Shown piece after piece: positions 15,882 to 19,166 of a stretch of DNA of 19,166 nt. Source of the DNA: Clostridia bacterium (GTDB taxonomy: Bacteria; Bacillota_A; Clostridia; Christensenellales; Borkfalkiaceae). Made by a program: the position numbers and the translations under genes. The stretch lies in the NCBI GenBank assembly GCA_017456945.1, contig JAFTIK010000049.1, positions 1 to 19,166 of the forward strand, written 5' to 3'. Within the stretch, counting starts at the first letter, position 1. Each line of letters starts with the position of its first letter. The notes below the pieces were generated by a model. That model did no database searches and had not been told where the DNA came from. It saw nothing but the letters and a program-made list of their open reading frames with translations.

Positions 15882-16907
15882 TTATTTGTTATTTTTAAGC
15901 ACGTCTTCTAAAATCTTGCCTACGCCTTCTAGCACGGACACGACTTTTTGATAGTCCATACGAAGTGGCCCTATTACACCGTAAGTGCCGAGATTGACAC
16001 CGCTAGCCGAATAGGTTGCCGTTACTAGCGAACAGTCGCTAGGCATATCCTTACCTTCTTCGCCACCTATTTTAATATTGATTTCAATATTGTCGCTATT
16101 ATCCGCAAGTAACCCCGCAAGCCTATCTTTACTAGTTACCACCGACAAGAAGTTTTTAACCTTTTGCGAGTCGTTATATTCGGGGTGGTTTAATATCTTG
16201 CCTTCACCTTCTAACATAACGTTGCCCTTGTTTTTAGCAAGGTATTCTTCAATGGCGTTCATAACGCTATCGAAAATCTCGCGATACACGCTAAACTCTT
16301 CGCTAATCGCTTGGTCAAGCTTGCGTATTTGAGAAAAATCTTTGCCGACGAATAGTTTTGACATAAGTTTTGCCGACTCTGCAATCTGCGCGTCCGTCAT
16401 ATTTTCGGGCACTTCTACGTATCTGTCGCGAATAAGCGTGTTTTCAGTAAGTATAAGCAACAACGCTTGTGTGGGTTTTATGCGGAAAAGTTCTATCTTA
16501 ACGATTTTTTCCTTTTCGCTATAACTCGTATAAGCAACCGAAGTGTAATCGGTAAGTTCGCTTATAACCTTAACGGCGTTTTGCACCACTTCTTCAAGAT
16601 TATCCGCATGTTCGGAAAAAGCGCTTTTTATAACGTTGATTTCTTTACTGGTAAGTTTGCCCTTATCCATAAGTTCGTCAACGTACAACTTATAAGCGTC
16701 AATCGAAGGTACGCGCCCACTAGAAGTATGAAGTTGGGCTAAATAGCCAAGTTCTTCCAACTGCGCAAGTTCGCTTCTTACCGTTGCAGAACTAATATCC
16801 TTCATATACTTTTCGGTTATACTCTTGCTAGATACGGGTTGAGCCGTGGATATATAATCGTCAACGACTAACTGTAAAATTTTCTTTTTTCTATCAGAAA
16901 GTTTCAT
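15882..16907 (-). CDS. hrcA: Heat-inducible transcription repressor HrcA
   Basis: This 341-residue repressor binds the CIRCE operator and is kept active by GroEL. The N-terminal winged helix (about 1-75) begins MKLSDRKKKILQLVVDDYI and includes the conserved SSKSI and SSATVRSELAQLEELGYL segments. The GAF-like dimerisation and inducer domain follows, ending with the YGVIGPLRMDY segment near residue 315. As first gene of the operon with a CIRCE in its own leader, it regulates itself with grpE, dnaK and dnaJ. The AAGGTG site precedes ATG 16907. Confidence 0.98.
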   Translation of the reverse strand: MKLSDRKKKILQLVVDDYISTAQPVSSKSITEKYMKDISSATVRSELAQLEELGYLAQLHTSSGRVPSIDAYKLYVDELMDKGKLTSKEINVIKSAFSEHADNLEEVVQNAVKVISELTDYTSVAYTSYSEKEKIVKIELFRIKPTQALLLILTENTLIRDRYVEVPENMTDAQIAESAKLMSKLFVGKDFSQIRKLDQAISEEFSVYREIFDSVMNAIEEYLAKNKGNVMLEGEGKILNHPEYNDSQKVKNFLSVVTSKDRLAGLLADNSDNIEINIKIGGEEGKDMPSDCSLVTATYSASGVNLGTYGVIGPLRMDYQKVVSVLEGVGKILEDVLKNNK

Positions 16908-16941
16908 CCCTTTTCACCTTGGCACTTTGAAAAGTTATTTG

Positions 16942-16968
16942 TTAGCACTCTTAACTTTCAACTGCTAA
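16942..16968. promoter_or_regulatory. CIRCE operator (HrcA binding site), one arm degenerate
   Basis: The left arm TTAGCACTC (16942-16950) matches CIRCE consensus perfectly. A nine-base spacer follows, then AACTGCTAA (16960-16968), which differs from GAGTGCTAA at two positions. It lies just downstream of the predicted transcription start and 35 bases before hrcA, so repression by HrcA is expected, perhaps with reduced affinity. Confidence 0.93.
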
Positions 16969-16978
16969 CTTTAACTCA

Positions 16979-17007
16979 ATTTTACACTTATTATACGCCT
17001 TTGTCAA
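16979..17007 (-). promoter_or_regulatory. Sigma-A promoter of the hrcA-dnaK operon
   Basis: On the minus strand TTGACA (17002-17007) is perfect and TAAAAT (16979-16984) is 5/6, with 17 bp spacing. Transcription would start near 16972, directly before the CIRCE element. Confidence 0.87.
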
Positions 17008-17055
17008 TCGTTTTAAGCATTTAAAACCAAAATTTTAAAAGATAAAGGAAAAAAC

Positions 17056-17091
17056 TTAAAAAGGCGTTGGCAAAACACTTGCAAACGCCTT
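17056..17091 (-). terminator. Terminator between the membrane-protein cluster and the hrcA operon
   Basis: AAGGCGTT (17061-17068) pairs with AACGCCTT (17084-17091), and additional internal pairing (a GCAA/TTGC set) extends the stem. On the minus strand a T-run follows (17056-17060). The stop codon of the gene at 17090 overlaps the stem. A T-run on the plus side also allows activity in that direction. Confidence 0.75.
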
Positions 17092-18145
17092 AATTTTTCC
17101 CCTTTTTGAAAATCAAAAAATTAACTGAAAACACTATTAAGTTTATTATTACGGGCAGATAGTAAGTTGACACACGCCACAATATCAGCACCCCGCCTAT
17201 TATCTTATCGGGAATAAGCGCGCCAAAGATAACGGGAAACAGCAATTCCGAAGTGCCCATACCCCCAGGCACGGGAACTAGGTTAGTTATATACGACGAC
17301 GCTAGATATAAAACGTAAAATCCGAACGCCGTGGCGATATTAAAACTTTCGCCCGATATAATTAGGTATGCAATATATTGCACCGAGCCAAGCACCAACA
17401 TTTCCACAAAGTATATTAGCAACGAGCCTATATATTTATGTATCTTGGTTATTACCGCCGTAATTTGACGCTTGTATTCTTCTAACTTTTCCGCTTGAAG
17501 AGCAACGTATTCGTCTTTATCAGTTATTCTTTTTAGTTTATAAAGTAGTTTTGCCCATAATGAAAGAGCAACATTTCTTATACCTTTAACGAACGCCAAA
17601 AGACAGATTACGCCGAACACGCCCAAGTGAAAGGCTAATCCTAACCCAACGCAAAGCCAAAGGCTTACCGTTTGACCGTAAAACTCTATGGTATAACCGC
17701 CAACAGCAAGCGCGGTTACCAAGATAGAATAGGCAACTATTGAAGTTAAACTGTAAACCACCTGACACTTAACGAGCGAGGAAAGGCTTTCGCCTATTTT
17801 AACGCCCACTTTGTTTTGATAGCCTAGCATAAGCGGAAAATGCCCTAGTTTATAAGGTGTAACCGCAGAGCCGAGATTGCCGGTTAAAACGTTTACCAAA
17901 CATCTGCCGTAATTCATTTTATCGGTAAAATCTTCGTATATTCCACGGTCTAGCAAAGCAAGCAAAAGAAAACTTAAATAAAAGAACGCCGTTACCGCTA
18001 ATATATGCACAATCTTTACACTTTTAATAGACGACGTGGTTATAACTTGGCTACTTGTAAGATAGTAATAGGAAAGCGCGCCGACGATAAGAATAACCAC
18101 GACGTTTATTATAATATTCTTTTTGCTTAAACTACCATTTTGCAT
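17090..18145 (-). CDS. MprF-type flippase-domain membrane protein (lysylphosphatidylglycerol synthase TM region)
   Basis: This 351-residue integral membrane protein belongs to the family named for the N-terminal region of MprF (LPG_synthase_TM, UPF0104). It has about eight hydrophobic helices, starting with 12-31 and 45-66. Two conserved family segments are visible: TGNLGSAVTPYKLG (about 88-101) and NLVPVPGGMGTSELLF (about 287-302). The soluble aminoacyl-transferase domain of MprF is absent, so this protein probably moves a lipid or lipid-linked molecule across the membrane and does not lysinylate it; the substrate is unknown. It starts three bases after the BrkB-like gene ends, so the two are co-translated. 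A strong terminator follows. Confidence 0.9.
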   Translation of the reverse strand: MQNGSLSKKNIIINVVVILIVGALSYYYLTSSQVITTSSIKSVKIVHILAVTAFFYLSFLLLALLDRGIYEDFTDKMNYGRCLVNVLTGNLGSAVTPYKLGHFPLMLGYQNKVGVKIGESLSSLVKCQVVYSLTSIVAYSILVTALAVGGYTIEFYGQTVSLWLCVGLGLAFHLGVFGVICLLAFVKGIRNVALSLWAKLLYKLKRITDKDEYVALQAEKLEEYKRQITAVITKIHKYIGSLLIYFVEMLVLGSVQYIAYLIISGESFNIATAFGFYVLYLASSYITNLVPVPGGMGTSELLFPVIFGALIPDKIIGGVLILWRVSTYYLPVIINLIVFSVNFLIFKKGKN

Positions 18146-18148
18146 ATC

Positions 18149-18988
18149 TTACGCCCTTTTAAGTTTGGGTTTAGTAGCCACCTTTTTCGGCTTTACTTTT
18201 TCTGTTGATAAGGTTAAATCGTACGAGCGCTTGTTGATGATTGCCCCTATCACTAGCCCCACCATAACTATATATGCCCATATAAGAAAGACGACTATTC
18301 CCGCAAGACTGCCGTAAAAGGCGTTATACGAGTTAAAAAACCTTAAATAAAGGCTTAAGCCGAGCGTGCCTACGACTATGGTAGATAACGACACCAAGCC
18401 ACCCAAAAATAAACTGCCGAGTTTCTGTTTTACAGGGCTAATAAATTTATATAACACGATTATTATAGCATAACAAAACAGAATAATCAAAGAAAAGGCT
18501 AAAACAGCCAAAAAAAGTTTAACGTTGCCGTTTATGCCCTTGGTAACGATTTTCACCCTAAACGCAAACAAAAACGCCATGCACAAAAACACGGTAAATA
18601 GAGCGCCAAGCGCAACTATAGCCCAAACCCTACGCAACACGCCACGCTTTTTTTCGGCTTTAACCCCGTAAATAAAATCGCCGTCTTTAGACATTTGGTT
18701 TAGCAAGGTGGTGCAAGAAAAAATAACCGTTATAATAAATAGCAAGGTAACGCTTTTAGATGCGTGCTCTGCCGTTTCGGCTATGGCTACGCCCGCTTGA
18801 CGAAACTCTTCGGGCAGTCTTGATACTAAATCGAATAAAATATCTATACCAAACACCCCGAACGCAGTAGCAAGCAAAAACGCTAGCGGAATAACCGACA
18901 TTAAAAAATAATATACCCACGCGCCCGCAACCGTTGTTAAACGCTTTTCGGAAAATAGTTCAAATAAACCTTTAACTTGTTTTTTCAT
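18149..18988 (-). CDS. YihY/BrkB-family inner membrane protein
   Basis: This 279-residue polytopic protein belongs to the YihY/BrkB family (UPF0761), once wrongly called ribonuclease BN. It has about six membrane helices, the first beginning in VAGAWVYYFLMSVIPLAFLL and the last in GIVVFLIWAYIVMVGLVIGA, both family hallmarks, and ends in a basic Lys-rich tail. The function is not established; an exporter or transporter role has been proposed for the family. ATG 18988 is the only start that keeps the first helix, but it has no Shine-Dalgarno sequence and sits four bases after a strong hairpin. It is coupled to the flippase-domain gene downstream. Confidence 0.9.
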   Translation of the reverse strand: MKKQVKGLFELFSEKRLTTVAGAWVYYFLMSVIPLAFLLATAFGVFGIDILFDLVSRLPEEFRQAGVAIAETAEHASKSVTLLFIITVIFSCTTLLNQMSKDGDFIYGVKAEKKRGVLRRVWAIVALGALFTVFLCMAFLFAFRVKIVTKGINGNVKLFLAVLAFSLIILFCYAIIIVLYKFISPVKQKLGSLFLGGLVSLSTIVVGTLGLSLYLRFFNSYNAFYGSLAGIVVFLIWAYIVMVGLVIGAIINKRSYDLTLSTEKVKPKKVATKPKLKRA

Positions 18989-18992
18989 ATAA

Positions 18993-19021
18993 AAACAGTC
19001 TGCGCAAATTGCAGACTGTTT
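18993..19021 (-). terminator. Hairpin between ABC ATPase and BrkB-like genes
   Basis: A perfect 11-bp stem (18993-19003 with 19011-19021) has a seven-base loop. On the minus strand GTTTTTATATG follows, so the U-run merges into the next start codon. It reads as a terminator or attenuator for the ABC gene; no room is left for a separate promoter before ATG 18988, so downstream expression must come from read-through or an internal signal. Confidence 0.7.
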
Positions 19022-19028
19022 ATGTTTT

Positions 19029-19166
19029 TTATTCGGAAATAAGTTTAACGTAGTATTCGTTGATATCTAAACCGCCACGCTCTTTTTCTAGTTCTTCTAC
19101 CGTCATCGTCTTTAAGATTTTTCCGTCTTTCATTATGCAGAAATCGGTTACCATCTTTGCTAGTTC
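19029..19166 (-). CDS. ABC transporter ATP-binding protein, C-terminal end
   Basis: Only the last 45 residues are in the window; the gene continues beyond base 19166. They read ELAKMVTDFCIMKDGKILKT followed by a Glu-rich helix and a DINEYYVKLISE end. This corresponds to the segment after the H-loop in which the ATPase strand (I-x-x-G-K/R-I/L) is followed by a C-terminal helix, as in BcrA/drug-export-type ATPases whose last motif is similar to LEEYYLKL. The catalytic motifs are outside, so the substrate cannot be assigned. It ends 40 bases before the BrkB-like gene on the same strand. Confidence 0.78.
   Translation of the reverse strand, partial: ELAKMVTDFCIMKDGKILKTMTVEELEKERGGLDINEYYVKLISE

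Noticed and set aside
18149..18988. Ribonuclease BN
   Set aside because: This is a historical misannotation of the YihY/BrkB membrane family; true RNase BN is a metallo-beta-lactamase-fold enzyme.
1..19166. CRISPR arrays, tRNA or rRNA genes, insertion sequences
   Set aside because: No regularly spaced repeats, cloverleaf-like sequence, transposase or long terminal inverted repeats were seen on either strand.

Overview
The window looks like a chromosomal piece of a low-to-moderate-GC Gram-positive bacterium of the Bacillota, most likely an uncultured clostridial lineage. The reasons are the gene order hrcA-grpE-dnaK-dnaJ-prmA-mtaB...hinT-rpsU behind a CIRCE operator, good AGGAGG-type ribosome binding sites, sigma-A promoters (TTGACA-17-TATAAT), compact terminators and a Bacillus-type EndoA/MazF toxin. 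No species assignment can be made from sequence reading alone. No tRNA, rRNA, CRISPR array, insertion sequence or integrase was seen. Almost all genes are on the minus strand; only three are on the plus strand.

Region 1 (1-1287) is very AT-rich and reads as accessory DNA. It holds the 3' end of a zinc-ribbon repeat protein (plus) and, converging on it over a shared GAAA-loop terminator, a membrane-anchored coiled-coil protein whose C-terminal half carries a candidate PD-(D/E)XK nuclease signature. This pair is the least explained part of the window.

Region 2 (1288-6903) is a sugar-utilisation locus. A GH63-like (alpha/alpha)6 glycosidase and a beta-lactamase-fold serine hydrolase form a two-gene minus operon. 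It diverges from an AraC-family regulator, and two 14-bp direct repeats exactly 21 bp apart lie in the shared promoter region, the geometry of an AraC-type operator. A GH1 beta-glycosidase converges on the regulator over a shared terminator and has its own promoter. None of these enzymes has a signal peptide, so they probably act on imported oligosaccharides; no transporter is visible.

Region 3 (7029-8533) has a MazF/EndoA toxin without an adjacent antitoxin, a small nitroreductase and an unrecognised 134-residue helical protein downstream of rpsU.

Region 4 (8538-17007) is the housekeeping block. rpsU has its own consensus promoter. The heat-shock operon starts at a sigma-A promoter and CIRCE element (16942-17007), then runs hrcA, grpE, dnaK, dnaJ, prmA, mtaB, a GH43 galactan-hydrolase-like enzyme and hinT with very short gaps. 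A hairpin separates dnaK from dnaJ. The GH43 gene between mtaB and hinT is out of place functionally, and rsmE, often found between prmA and mtaB, is missing.

Region 5 (17061-19166) is a membrane-protein cluster: the 3' end of an ABC transporter ATPase, a YihY/BrkB-family membrane protein and an MprF-type flippase-domain protein, ended by a strong terminator upstream of the hrcA promoter.
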